This document shows, in pieces, positions 54,746 to 64,000 of a stretch of 64,000 nt of DNA; positions within the stretch are counted from its first letter, which is position 1, and every line of letters starts with the position of its first letter. Both the position numbers and the translations under genes were made by a program. The notes under the pieces are model-generated. The model saw only the letters and a program-made list of their open reading frames with translations. It was not told where the DNA came from and did no database searches. The DNA is from Candidatus Dadabacteria bacterium (GTDB lineage: Bacteria; Desulfobacterota_D; UBA1144; Nemesobacterales; Nemesobacteraceae), in assembly GCA_951812945.1 (NCBI GenBank), contig CATOTB010000004.1:1-64000 (forward strand), read 5' to 3'.

Positions 54746-57700
54746 TCAATATCCGAGATTCGGGCGGAGCCATTTTTCCGCTTCCTCAAGAGCGGTTTTC
54801 TTTCTTTCCGCGTAATCCCGGACCTGATCTTTCAGTATTCTCCCAGAGAAAAGTATCTTGACTCGGGATGGGCCATGTAGAAACCCGAGACCGAACTCGG
54901 CGGGGTCATGGCAAAGCTCTCAGTAAGCGACACGCCTGTGTGTTTTTCCGCTTCGAGAAGATCCCAGAGGATCTTTTTTTCCGTGTGGTCAGGACAGGAC
55001 GGGTACCCGGGAGCAGGCCTTATACCCCTGTACTTCTCATTTATCAGGTCTTCGGAACTGAACTTTTCCCTCTTTTCCGTATCCCCAGAGGTCCCTTACC
55101 TTCTTATGAATCATCTCAGCAAGAGCCTCGGCTATCCTGTCTCCCAGCACACTTGCCATAATCGAATTGTAATCATCCCCTTTTTCCTTGAAATCTCCGG
55201 GAAAATTTCTCAACTCCGTCGCCGGCCGTGACCACAAAGCCTCCCATGTAATCCTCTTTGCGCGAGGTCTTCGGCGCCACAAAATCGGAAAGACAGTAAT
55301 AGTGCCCTTGTTTGGATCTTGTTTCCTGCTGTCTTAGGAAATGAAACACCGCCTCAACCTGTTTTTCCTCTCCATAGATCTCAACGTCGTCTCCGGCGCT
55401 GTTTGCGCGGAAGATCCCGACGACAGCGCAGGGGGTGAAAACCTTCTCCAGTATTATCCGCTTAAGGAGTGTCTGACCATCCCGGTAAAGTTTTTTTGCC
55501 TGATCTCTCTTTCGGGGTGCTCAAGTATTTTCGGGAAAACTCCTTTAAGTTCCCATGCCCAGAAAAAAGGAGACCAGTCTATATAGCCGGCGACTTCTTC
55601 AAGAGAGATATTGTCGAATACAAAGACTCCAAGCCGCCCCGGGCACTCTATTTCGATATTCTCCCAGTCAGTCGGAAACGCTTTTTCCCTGGCTTTTTCT
55701 ATAGAGGCATATTCCGCCTGGCTTCGGGCTTTTTCAAAACGCTCTCTTTGCTCAGAGTTGCTTTTTTCCAGTTTTTCCATGTAAAGCCGGGCTTTTTCCG
55801 GATCCAGCATCTCGTTGCAGGCACCTACCACAAGCGAAGCATCGACTATGTGATCAACTATGCCGCTGTATCCCGGGGCTATCCTTATCGCCGTATGAGC
55901 CCTGCTTGTTGTGGCCCCGCCTATAAGAAGAGGGATTCTGAAACCCTCCCGTTCCATTTCTTTCGCGTTATACACCATTTCGTCAAGAGAAGGCGTGATC
56001 AGCCCGCTTAACCCTATGAAGTCTGCTCGATTCTCTTTTGCGACGTTGAGTATTTTCTCGCAAGGAACCATTACCCCAAGGTCTATAACTTCGTAATTAT
56101 TGCAACCGAGAACCACAGACACGATGTTTTTTCCTATATCGTGCACATCTCCCTTCACGGTGGCTATAACAAACTTCCCTTTAACTCCGCTGCTCCCCTC
56201 TTTTTCCTTTTCCATAAACGGCTGAAGGTACGCAACGGCCCTTTTCATCACTCTCGCGCTTTTCACCACCTGGGGAAGAAACATTTTGCCGTCGCCAAAC
56301 AGATTGCCGACCACTTTCATCCCATCCATAAGGGGACCTTCAATAACATTAAGCGGGGCCCCGTATTTGGCCCTGGCCTCTTCGGTGTCATCCTCGATGA
56401 AATCCGCTATGCCGTTTACAAGTGAGTGTTCAAGACGTTTTTCAACCCCAAACTCTCTCCATTGCTTAGTTTCCTTCTCCGCACCCGCGGATTTCACCCC
56501 CTCGAAACGTCTCGCGTACTCAACAAGACGCTCCGTGGCGTCGGGACGACGGTTAAGAAGTACGTCTTCCACTCTTTCAAGAAGTTTCGGGTTCAATGTC
56601 GTCATAAACGGTGAGCATTCCCGCGTTTACTATGCCCATGTCAAGCCCGGCTTTTATCGCGTGGTAAAGAAATGCGCTGTGCATAGCTTCGCGCACAACG
56701 TTGTTCCCCCTGAAAGAGAAGGATATGTTGCTCACTCCGCCGCTTGTAAGCGCCTTGGGGCAGGATTTTTTTATTTCCCTTACAGCCTCTATGAAATTCA
56801 CGGCGTAGGAATTGTGTTCCTCGATCCCGGTTCCAACCGTAAGAATGTTGGGATCAAAAATTATATCGCAGGGATCCATGCCCACTTTTTCGGTTAATAC
56901 GCGGTAAGCCCTTTTGCAGACTTTCACCTTGTCCTCTTTGAGGCTGCCCTGGCCTTTTTCGTCAAAAGCCATTACCACGACCGAAGCGCCGTAACGCATG
57001 GCTTCTTTCGCTTGCTGGCAGAACACCTCCTCGCCTTCCTTGAGACTTATGGAATTTACAATGCATTTGCCCTGAATACATTTAAGCCCCTCTTCAATAA
57101 CAGACCATTTGGAGCTGTCTATCATCACCGGAACCCTGGTCACCTCGGGTTCAGACGCAATAAGATTGAGATAACGATTCATACAGGCTTCAGAATCAAG
57201 AAGCCCTTCATCGAAATTAACATCTATTATGTTCGCCCCGTTTTCCACTTGCTGAAGGGCTACGGAAACGGCTCCTTCAAAATCCCCTTCCTTCACGAGT
57301 CTTGCGAACTTTGGAGAACCGGTGACATTGGTTCTCTCGCCAACCATTATGAAAGGTCCTTCGGTATCAGAGGTTATTGTAAGGGGCTCAAGACCGCTTA
57401 GTCTGGTCGCATCCCTGTAAGCGGTGGGTTCCCTTGGCGGAATGTCTTTCAGCTTTTCCACCACCATGTTTATGTGCTCGGGAGTAGTACCGCAACATCC
57501 GCCGACTATGTTGAGAAAACCGCTCTCTGCGAAATCCAGAAGGAGGGTGGAAGTAATCTCGGGCGTTTCGTCGTATCCCGTTTCACTCAACGGGTTGGGA
57601 AGTCCGGCGTTCGGATAGCAGCTTATGCGGCAGTCGGCTATTCGCGAGAGTTCCTCAATGTAGGGACGCATGTCTTCCGCCCCCAGCGCGCAGTTTATCC

Positions 57701-58451
57701 CGACGCTGAAGGGTTTTGCGTGGCGAACCGAGTTCCAGAAAGCCTCCACTGTTTGTCCCGAGAGGGTGCGTCCGGAACGATCCGTTATGGTAACGGAAAT
57801 CATGACGGGAATCCTCTCCCCTCCGCGCGAATCAAAAAAGCTTTCAATGGCGTATATGGCCGCCTTTAGATTCAGGGTGTCAAAAGTGGTTTCGGGCAGA
57901 AGTATGTCCACCCCTCCCTCAACAAGAGCTTCCGTCTGCTCGCGGTATGCCTCTACGAGATGGTCAAAGGAAACTGCTCTGTATGACGGATCGTTTACGT
58001 CAGGGGACATTGACGCCGTCTTGTTGGTCGGACCCAGCGCCCCGGCAACAAAACATGACCTGTGGGGGTTTTTCTCCATAAAGTCAGAAGCTGCCTTCTT
58101 TGCGAGCTTCGCCGACTCGACATTAAGTGCTTTCACCCAGCTCTCAAGACCGTAATCGGCCTGAGCTATGGAGGTGGAACTAAAGGTGTTGGTCTCAACT
58201 ATGTCGCAACCGGCCTCGAAGTATTCTCTGTGGATCTCGTATATGACATCAGGCCTTGTAAGGGAAAGCAGGTCGTTATTGCCCTTTAAATCCACCGGGT
58301 GATCAGAGAACAGATCTCCCCTGAAGTCCTCTTCCTTGAGGTCTTGCCTCTGGATCATCGTGCCCATGGCGCCGTCGAGAAAAACTATTCTCTTTTCCGC
58401 AAGAGTCTTGAGCCGCGCGGAGACTTTCGTGCTGTTATCTTCCGTACTCAT
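54746..58451 (-). pseudogene. metH: cobalamin-dependent methionine synthase, frameshifted in the 3' half
   Basis: The span equals a full MetH of about 1235 residues. Residues 1-624 (to 56577) are intact: the homocysteine domain with FLDGAMGTM and [12 protein letters not shown] (zinc Cys), and the folate domain with [13 protein letters not shown]. An extra base near 56590 shifts to the B12 domain ([14 protein letters not shown] with the cobalt-binding His, then [13 protein letters not shown]). Further indels near 55490, 55225, 55070 and 54840 break the activation domain, which still shows [15 protein letters not shown] and WLRPNLGY before TGA 54746. It methylates homocysteine using methylcobalamin. 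Sequence error is probable. Confidence 0.88.
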
Positions 58452-58532
58452 CGCTCACCTTATTGAGAGACATTATATTTTTCTTTTCCCGCCCGCAACC
58501 ACCGCTTCGCGGGGAGAAAGAAAATACGGAGT

Positions 58533-59324
58533 CTACCATTTATCTCTGAGTTTTCTTAATTTTATGAAAACCGCCATCGGATCATTCTCCAAAGACGGAT
58601 CTTTTTCCCTGAGCGCGTCCAGAAGAACCGGGTCACCCGTTCTCATAAAGGGGTTATAAGTCCTTTCCTCCCCCAGGGTTGAACGGGGAAATTTATCCTC
58701 GGAGACTTCCTGCAGCTTCTTCTTCGCGTCTTCGTTCTCCGGGGTAAGTCCAAGAGCGAACTTTAGGTTAGTTTCCGCGTAGTCGTGGCCGCAGAACATC
58801 CTGAGTTCGCCGGGAAGACCGGAAAGCTTAAAGGCAAAAGTCTCGTACAGATCTTCGACTTTTCCTCTGAACTTTACGTTTCCGCATCCTGAGACAAATA
58901 CCGTATCGCCAAGAAAAATGTTGCCCCCGATTATAAGAGATATATGTTCCGGGCAGTGTCCCGGAGTATGAATCACCTGAAGCCGCTGTTTTCCGAAGCC
59001 TATCTCGTCTCCTTCCTCTATGCCTTCGCTTCTCGGAGCGACATAGTCAAGGGCCGCTGGATGAATAAGTATCTTCGAGGAGAGAAAAACCTTTATTATA
59101 GGGTTGTTTCCGTGAATGTGGTCGGGGTGCGCATGGGTGTTCAGTACATACTTAACCCTGTAGTCCCTCTTTCTTACAATCTTCAGAAGGGTGATTGGAT
59201 CAAGCGGGTCTATTACCACGCATTCCCCCGTTTCCTCGCATGCCACCAGGTAATTGTAGTTGCTGTCGCTCTCGCTGACCTTGAACCCGTGTATTGAGAA
59301 TCCGTCCTCGCTAAGTACGTCCAT
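58533..59324 (-). CDS. hydroxyacylglutathione hydrolase-like metallo-beta-lactamase protein
   Basis: A 263-residue glyoxalase II-like protein. The metal motif THAHPDHIHG is near residue 64, and TPGHCPEHI, FLGDTVF and CGHDYAETNLKFAL (near 178) follow, the last typical of GloB. It hydrolyses lactoylglutathione or related thioesters. An insertion near 80-105 and the extended C-terminus differ slightly from standard GloB. It is divergent from thrC. Confidence 0.9.
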   Translation of the reverse strand: MDVLSEDGFSIHGFKVSESDSNYNYLVACEETGECVVIDPLDPITLLKIVRKRDYRVKYVLNTHAHPDHIHGNNPIIKVFLSSKILIHPAALDYVAPRSEGIEEGDEIGFGKQRLQVIHTPGHCPEHISLIIGGNIFLGDTVFVSGCGNVKFRGKVEDLYETFAFKLSGLPGELRMFCGHDYAETNLKFALGLTPENEDAKKKLQEVSEDKFPRSTLGEERTYNPFMRTGDPVLLDALREKDPSLENDPMAVFIKLRKLRDKW

Positions 59325-59450
59325 CTGCGCCTCCTTTTTGCGTGAAAGTCTACCTGAAAGCCATATTGCGGATAAAAAACGCAGACATGCACTATAGGCA
59401 AGCCGGGCAAAAACCTCCGTAACACCCGTTGAGTGAGTCGTGGAATTTCT

Positions 59451-59478
59451 TTGACATCAAAAGCCTTTAGGGTAGTTT
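59451..59478 (+). promoter_or_regulatory. candidate sigma-70 promoter of thrC
   Basis: TTGACA at 59451-59456 and TAGTTT at 59473-59478, 16 bp apart, 29 bp before ATG 59508. GGAGG stands before the start codon. Confidence 0.6.
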
Positions 59479-59507
59479 TTACTCCCGGTTGAGTTTTTGG
59501 AGGCACT

Positions 59508-60743
59508 ATGGGTTTCGTAGAATCTCTTAAATGCAAGGAATGCGGTGAGCTTTATCCCAAAGAACCGAAGCATGTCTGTGAGATGTGTTTTGGTCCTCTT
59601 GAAGCCGTATATAACTACGACGAGATAAAAAAACATATCTCAAGGGAAAAAATAGCTTCCCGTCCGCAGAACATATGGAGATACAAGGAGCTTCTTCCCC
59701 TCGACTCCGAACCTACTCTCGGAACCCAGGTAGGTTACACTCCGCTTGTGCGGGCCAGAAATCTGGCCGAGGCGCTTGGGGTTTCGGAAATCTACGTGAA
59801 AAACGACGCGGTCTGCTATCCCACCCTTTCTTTCAAGGACAGGGTAGTATCCGTAGCCCTCTCAAAAGCAAGGGAGTTCGGATTCGAGACGACCGGCTGC
59901 GCATCCACGGGAAATCTGGCAAACTCGGTATCCGCGATTTCCGCTTCCGGAAACCTGAAAAGCTATATACTGATTCCCCACGATCTTGAACAGTCGAAAA
60001 TACTCAACACCATAGTCTACGGAGCGAATCTCATAGGCGTAAAAGGCACTTACGACGATGTAAACAGGCTCTGCAGCCAGATCGCTGACAAACACAACTG
60101 GGCTTTTGTGAATATAAACATGAGGCCTTATTATTCCGAAGGTTCCAAGTCATATGCGTTTGAAGTGATGGAACAACTCGGATGGAAAGCCCCCAAGCAC
60201 ATCGTAGTTCCAATGGCGAGCGGTTCTCTTCTCACCAAGGTCTGGAAGGCCATAAAGGAGTTTGAGCTGCTTGGGATCGTGGAACCTGAGGACTCAAAAA
60301 TATACGGCGCCCAGGCAACTGGATGTTCGCCCATATCGACCGCGTTTAAAAACGACTGGGAGATGTTCAAACCGGTAAAACCGGACACTATAGCAAAATC
60401 CCTCGCCATCGGCACTCCGGCCGACGGCTACTACGCAATGAATATAATAAGGGAGAGCGGCGGAGTGGCGGAAGACGTAAGTGATGCGGAAATAGTGGAG
60501 GCGATAGAACTTCTCGCGAGGACCGAAGGCATTTACACGGAGACCGCAGGCGGAGTAACGCTTGGAGTAACGAAAAAGCTGATAGAAGAGGGGAAAATTC
60601 CCCGCGATGAGCCGATCGTGGTATCAATAACGGGCAACGGTCTTAAAACTCAGGACGCCGTCGAGGGAAGTCTTGGGAAACCCGCGCTGATAGGGCCTAC
60701 TCTTGAAGACTTTGAAGAACTCTACAGCAGTAAAAAACTCTAG
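59508..60743 (+). CDS. thrC: threonine synthase with N-terminal zinc ribbon
   Basis: A 411-residue PLP fold II enzyme. A short zinc-ribbon-like start (CKECG...CEMCF, residues 9-29) precedes the catalytic domain. The PLP lysine is in PTLSFKDRVV near 112, the phosphate-binding site in the SGSL-type loop VPMASGSLLTK near 240, and GNGLKTQDAVE near the end. It converts O-phosphohomoserine to threonine. The adjacent MoaD/ThiS gene (79 bp) hints at a possible sulfur-related variant, which remains open. Confidence 0.93.
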   Translation: MGFVESLKCKECGELYPKEPKHVCEMCFGPLEAVYNYDEIKKHISREKIASRPQNIWRYKELLPLDSEPTLGTQVGYTPLVRARNLAEALGVSEIYVKNDAVCYPTLSFKDRVVSVALSKAREFGFETTGCASTGNLANSVSAISASGNLKSYILIPHDLEQSKILNTIVYGANLIGVKGTYDDVNRLCSQIADKHNWAFVNINMRPYYSEGSKSYAFEVMEQLGWKAPKHIVVPMASGSLLTKVWKAIKEFELLGIVEPEDSKIYGAQATGCSPISTAFKNDWEMFKPVKPDTIAKSLAIGTPADGYYAMNIIRESGGVAEDVSDAEIVEAIELLARTEGIYTETAGGVTLGVTKKLIEEGKIPRDEPIVVSITGNGLKTQDAVEGSLGKPALIGPTLEDFEELYSSKKL

Positions 60744-60822
60744 CGTTACGTGTTATAGTCATTTTGTATGTGGTGGGTAGAAGCAAAATTCGCATAAACA
60801 AAGGGAAAAACGGGAGAAAAGC

Positions 60823-61095
60823 ATGGTATCGGTAAGAATTCCAACCCCTCTTAGGAAGCTCTCGGGAGACAGAGACGAGCTTGACATAGAAGCATCCACG
60901 GTATCACTTCTCATAGAAGGACTTGAGAGTGAGTGTCCGGGCATCAAGAACCGACTCTGTGATGAGAGCGGAAACGTAAGGAGATTCATAAATCTCTACG
61001 TGAACAACGAGGACATAAGGTTTCTTGAAGGAGTGGACACTAAACTCAACGACGGAGACGTCGTATCAATCATTCCGGCAATAGCCGGAGGATGA
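60823..61095 (+). CDS. MoaD/ThiS family ubiquitin-like sulfur carrier
   Basis: A 90-residue beta-grasp protein ending in Gly-Gly (IIPAIAGG), as needed for thiocarboxylate formation. Residues 1-25 and 75-90 show the family strands [22 protein letters not shown] and [10 protein letters not shown]. It could supply sulfur for molybdopterin, thiamine or cysteine (CysO-like). No activating E1-like MoeB or rhodanese is in the window. GGGAGAAAAGC precedes ATG. Confidence 0.9.
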   Translation: MVSVRIPTPLRKLSGDRDELDIEASTVSLLIEGLESECPGIKNRLCDESGNVRRFINLYVNNEDIRFLEGVDTKLNDGDVVSIIPAIAGG

Positions 61096-61145
61096 ACCGG
61101 GTATATACAACAAGGGCTTTATAAATCTTAGATGATACTTCAGGT

Positions 61146-62225
61146 TCAGTGAATTAACTCTTTTATTTTATTGAAGTATTTCTCGATCAGAGGTTCTTTC
61201 TTTCCGTTGTAGCTTCCGGCAAATTCCATTAAAGCTTCCCTCTGTTTTTTAGTGAGTTTTTGCGGTATCACCACCTTCACCACAACGTACTGGTCGCCGA
61301 GGCTTCCAGACTCCACATTCACAAGTCCCTTTCCCCTAAGCCTGAAGGTCTGTCCCGGCTGTGTTCCGGCGGGAATTTTCATTTTGTTGGTACCCTTTAG
61401 AATCGGAACGTCAACCTCATCCCCAAGAGCCGCCTGAGTAAAACTTATCGGAAACTCGCAGACGATGTCGTTTCCGTCTCGTCTGAAAATAGGGTGCTCC
61501 TTCACGCCCACCTGTATATACAGATCTCCTGGAAGGCCTCCCTGAGGTCCAGGTTCCCCTTCCCCCCTTATCACAAGCCTCATTCCGCTTGAAATACCGG
61601 CAGGTATGTTGACCTTTACCGCCTTTTCGGTGTGTAAAAGCCCGGAACCCCTGCAGCTCTTACAGGGATTCGTTATGATCTTTCCGCTTCCTCCGCAGGA
61701 AGGACAACCCTGGCTTATCGAAAACGGTCCCTGCGAAAAAGCAACCGATCCTCTGCCTCCGCAACGGTCACAGATGGACTCTCCTCCCACCGCGGCCCCG
61801 GAACCGGAACAATCGTCGCAGAGTTTTCTTTTTCTGATTTTTATCTCTTTTTGAGTACCAAACGCAGCTTCATCAAAATCCACTTCAAGGTTATATTGCA
61901 GATTCTGCCCTTGCCGGGCTCTGCTCCTGCCCATTCCTCCCGTGAAAACATCATCGAAAAGATCGCCGAAAATATCACCGAATCCCGAGAAACCGCCCAT
62001 GCCGTCGCCTGACATGTGGCCGAAACTGTCATAACGGGCCCTTTTGTCCGTGTCGTTGAGCACTTGGTAGGCTTCGTTTATTTCCTTAAATTTCTCCTCA
62101 GCGTTATCATCGTCGGGGTTTCGGTCCGGATGATACTTGAAGGCAAGATCCTTGTAGGAACTTTTTATATCTTCGGGTGAAGCGTTTCTCTCAACACCAA
62201 GTATTTCGTAGTAGTCTTTAGCCAT
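61146..62225 (-). CDS. dnaJ: chaperone DnaJ
   Basis: A 359-residue type I J protein. The J domain (residues 3-68) has HPDRN, the Gly/Phe region follows at 70-105, and four CxxCxGxG repeats lie near 135-200 ([32 protein letters not shown]). It delivers clients to DnaK and stimulates its ATPase. It lies 32 bp downstream of grpE; dnaK is not between them. Confidence 0.97.
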   Translation of the reverse strand: MAKDYYEILGVERNASPEDIKSSYKDLAFKYHPDRNPDDDNAEEKFKEINEAYQVLNDTDKRARYDSFGHMSGDGMGGFSGFGDIFGDLFDDVFTGGMGRSRARQGQNLQYNLEVDFDEAAFGTQKEIKIRKRKLCDDCSGSGAAVGGESICDRCGGRGSVAFSQGPFSISQGCPSCGGSGKIITNPCKSCRGSGLLHTEKAVKVNIPAGISSGMRLVIRGEGEPGPQGGLPGDLYIQVGVKEHPIFRRDGNDIVCEFPISFTQAALGDEVDVPILKGTNKMKIPAGTQPGQTFRLRGKGLVNVESGSLGDQYVVVKVVIPQKLTKKQREALMEFAGSYNGKKEPLIEKYFNKIKELIH

Positions 62226-62257
62226 TTGGGAATTGGGGGACGGGCTTTTGCTTTTCG

Positions 62258-62857
62258 TCAGTCTTTTTCTTCAGAATCTTCCTCAGGGGTTTTTTCGGGG
62301 CCTTGAGACACGGACACCATTGAGGGTCTCAGCAATCTTCCGTTAAGAAGATAGCCCTTCTGGGCTTCTGAGATTATAGTCCCGCTTTCATAAGTTTCCG
62401 AATGTTCCTTGAAAACAGCTTGGTGGTAGTTGGGGTCAAAGCTGGTTCCCTTGCTTGAGTCTATCGCGGTAACACCGAAATTCTCAAGACCCGCAAGAAA
62501 TTGCGCGTGAACAAGTTTTATCCCGTCAAGAAAAGCCACGAAATCCGTTTTTTCACCGTGTGAATCTTCAGAAAGTTCAATGGCTCTTTCAATGTTGTCA
62601 AGAACGAAAAGCAGTTCCTTGAGCTTCTGCGCATTTCCGAAATCACGTATTTCCTGCTTTTCCCTCGCAAGCCTTTTTTTATAATTATCGAAATCCGCTG
62701 CAAGCCTTAAATATTTCTCCTTTAAAGCTCCAAGTTCCGCGGAGACATCTTCTTCGGTTTCTTCTTGTCCTTCAGCTTCGTGAAGTTCAGGTTCTTGTGA
62801 ATCTTCCACCCCGTCTTCTTTGCTTTCTTCAATGTCCGCGATTGTGTTCTCACTCAT
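62258..62857 (-). CDS. grpE: nucleotide exchange factor GrpE
   Basis: A 199-residue GrpE. Residues 1-45 are acidic and disordered (rich in Glu). The coiled-coil helix starts near 45 ([23 protein letters not shown]), and the beta domain contains [11 protein letters not shown] and [17 protein letters not shown]. It releases ADP from DnaK. It overlaps hrcA by 4 bp (ATGA). Confidence 0.97.
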   Translation of the reverse strand: MSENTIADIEESKEDGVEDSQEPELHEAEGQEETEEDVSAELGALKEKYLRLAADFDNYKKRLAREKQEIRDFGNAQKLKELLFVLDNIERAIELSEDSHGEKTDFVAFLDGIKLVHAQFLAGLENFGVTAIDSSKGTSFDPNYHQAVFKEHSETYESGTIISEAQKGYLLNGRLLRPSMVSVSQGPEKTPEEDSEEKD

Positions 62858-63888
62858 TCCGTAATTTCTCCGTTAACCCTTTTTGTGACCATTTTTGCCG
62901 TGTAGTTCACAAGCGGGATGATTTTTGAATAGTTCATTCGTGTGGGGCCGAATACACCCAGGCTTCCATAGCTGCTTCCCTTGTAGTAAGGTGCCGCAAC
63001 GAGGCTGAAGCCGCGAGGCATTCCTTTTTCTGATCCTATAAAGACCTTTGAGCGGCCATCTTTTACAACCGACTTCAGAAGACTGGAGAGAAATTCCTGA
63101 TCCTCAAGTATCTCGATTATAGTCTTATAGAGACCTGAGTCTCCAAGACTCAAAGACTCAATAACTGAGGCCTTTCCTTCCACGAATATCCCCACTTTTC
63201 TTTCCCTCTCAAAGAGTTCGCTGCTTATCCTTAGCACTTTCTCAAGGATTTCGTTATATTCGGTAGTGGTTCTCTTTATTTTCTCGAGCACCACCTTGCG
63301 TACCTGCTCAATCGTAAGACCCAGAATCAGTCGATTGAGGTAACCCCCTATCCTCTCGACCTGAGAATCCCGAATGGGTTTGGCAAGTCTGATATAGGTT
63401 TTTTCCGTAAGTCCGCCCTCAAACACCAAGAACATGAGACATTCCTTTTCCCCCATCTTAAGAAGCTTCGCGGACTTAACCTTGAGGGTATTTCTCTGGG
63501 GAAGCATCGCCAGACCCGCAAGCTTCGTAAAGTCGGAAAGTATTGAATTCGTGGCGCTTACCACGTGATCAAGCGTACCGTCAATCCCCTCATACTTGTT
63601 CTCAAGGAATTTTAGGCCGGAATCCTGTGAGCTCTCCACATGGAGAATGTTCTCCACGTAATAATTTATTCCTTTCTCCGTCGGGAACCTGCCCGAAGAA
63701 ATATGACTCTGGGCGAGAAAACCCGACTCCATAAGTGAATTAAGCTCCTGGCGGACCGTGGCCGGTGACCATTTTACATCGTATTTCGATATAAGGGTCG
63801 AAGAACCTATGGGGCTTCCGGTCTCAATGAAATGATCCACTACAAAAGCCAGAAAAGCCTTGTTTCTTGGAGAGATTGGCTGTGTCAT
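62854..63888 (-). CDS. hrcA: heat-inducible transcription repressor HrcA
   Basis: A 344-residue HrcA. The N-terminal winged helix contains VDHFIETGSPIGSSTLI and SPATVRQELNSLMESGFL (residues 15-55). The C-terminal domain has the conserved GVFGPTRMNYSKIIPLV near 315. It represses chaperone genes at CIRCE sites. No CIRCE (TTAGCACTC inverted repeat) was seen in the 112 bp upstream to the window edge. ATG 63888 is forced, as TAG stands directly before it, and the promoter is very close. Confidence 0.95.
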   Translation of the reverse strand: MTQPISPRNKAFLAFVVDHFIETGSPIGSSTLISKYDVKWSPATVRQELNSLMESGFLAQSHISSGRFPTEKGINYYVENILHVESSQDSGLKFLENKYEGIDGTLDHVVSATNSILSDFTKLAGLAMLPQRNTLKVKSAKLLKMGEKECLMFLVFEGGLTEKTYIRLAKPIRDSQVERIGGYLNRLILGLTIEQVRKVVLEKIKRTTTEYNEILEKVLRISSELFERERKVGIFVEGKASVIESLSLGDSGLYKTIIEILEDQEFLSSLLKSVVKDGRSKVFIGSEKGMPRGFSLVAAPYYKGSSYGSLGVFGPTRMNYSKIIPLVNYTAKMVTKRVNGEITE

Positions 63889-63898
63889 CTATTTCTGA

Positions 63899-63927
63899 AA
63901 TATAATTTCCGCCTCCTATATTGTCAA
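63899..63927 (-). promoter_or_regulatory. sigma-70 promoter of hrcA, giving an almost leaderless mRNA
   Basis: On the minus strand, perfect TTGACA (63922-63927) and TATATT (63899-63904) are 17 bp apart. Only ten bases separate the -10 box from ATG 63888, so the transcript would begin within a few bases of the start codon. An AGGAGG sequence lies in the spacer, too far upstream to act as a ribosome site. Confidence 0.7.
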
Positions 63928-64000
63928 CGGGGTTAAAAGTAAATTCTATGCCTGCCAAACTGCCATACACAATGTTAAATTAACTAGTTCTGCTAATTAA

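Noticed and set aside
56577-56605. Programmed frameshift or natural two-gene split of metH
   Set aside because: Several further indels follow in the same gene and its neighbours, and the split falls at a C-run, so a single designed event is not credible.

Overview
The window reads as ordinary chromosome of an uncultivated Gram-negative bacterium with a mid-range GC content. Outer-membrane barrels, a TonB-dependent receptor, lipoproteins and signal peptides imply a diderm cell. The MEP isoprenoid enzyme IspG, HrcA-type heat-shock control, an HflX with the extended N-terminal domain and many flavin or F420-like, nitroreductase and thiolase enzymes suggest a Desulfobacterota- or Dadabacteria-like lineage. 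That placement is inference; there is no rRNA in the window. No CRISPR array, complete insertion sequence or prophage was seen.

Layout. 0-1.3 kb: the 5' part of a winged-helix/Fic protein behind a striking array of 21-bp-spaced repeats, then a HIT protein. 1.3-5.5 kb: ileS, a small unknown gene and a K+-channel-like protein. 5.5-9.5 kb: an envelope cluster (membrane glycosyltransferase, DUF547 protein, outer-membrane barrel, small secreted Cys protein) ending in the 3' relic of a second barrel gene. 9.5-14.3 kb: transaldolase, tlyA-ispA-xseB, a CPA antiporter and initiator tRNA-fMet. 14.4-19.8 kb: one leftward run nuoM, two PTPS/QueD-fold genes, an SDR, hemA and hemC; the PTPS-PTPS-SDR part looks like a reduced-pterin module. 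20-28 kb: LLM flavin oxidoreductase, radical SAM enzyme, lipoprotein, hflX, nitroreductase and thiolase. 28.4-36.5 kb: clpB, a TonB-dependent receptor, proS and ispG. 36.7-39.7 kb: DUF59 and Mrp Fe-S assembly proteins, a DnaJ-like co-chaperone and DUF1844. 39.7-45.7 kb: an overlapping run MFS-trmI-rsmG-MTAP-PfkB, then a tRNA-Lys/tRNA-Glu pair flanked by two related MFS genes. 46-51 kb: pckA, two tandem alpha/beta hydrolases, nth and ferredoxin. 51.2-58.5 kb: secG, tpiA, an aminotransferase, def, an IHF/HU gene and metH. 58.5-64 kb: a GloB-like hydrolase, thrC with a MoaD/ThiS protein, and dnaJ-grpE-hrcA without dnaK.

Five housekeeping genes need caution. hemA, tpiA, the aminotransferase and metH are broken by single-base indels, and def probably has one near its end, while the conserved protein sequence continues across the frames. 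The damage is confined to 15.6-16.2 kb and 51.7-56.6 kb. Local assembly error is the simplest reading, with recent gene decay as the alternative.

The most unusual items are the phased repeat array before the HTH-Fic gene, the PTPS-PTPS-SDR module with one catalytic-Cys-less paralog, the apparently leaderless hrcA promoter, an hflX frame that opens without a normal start codon, and loss of metal-binding cysteines in both IleS and Mrp.
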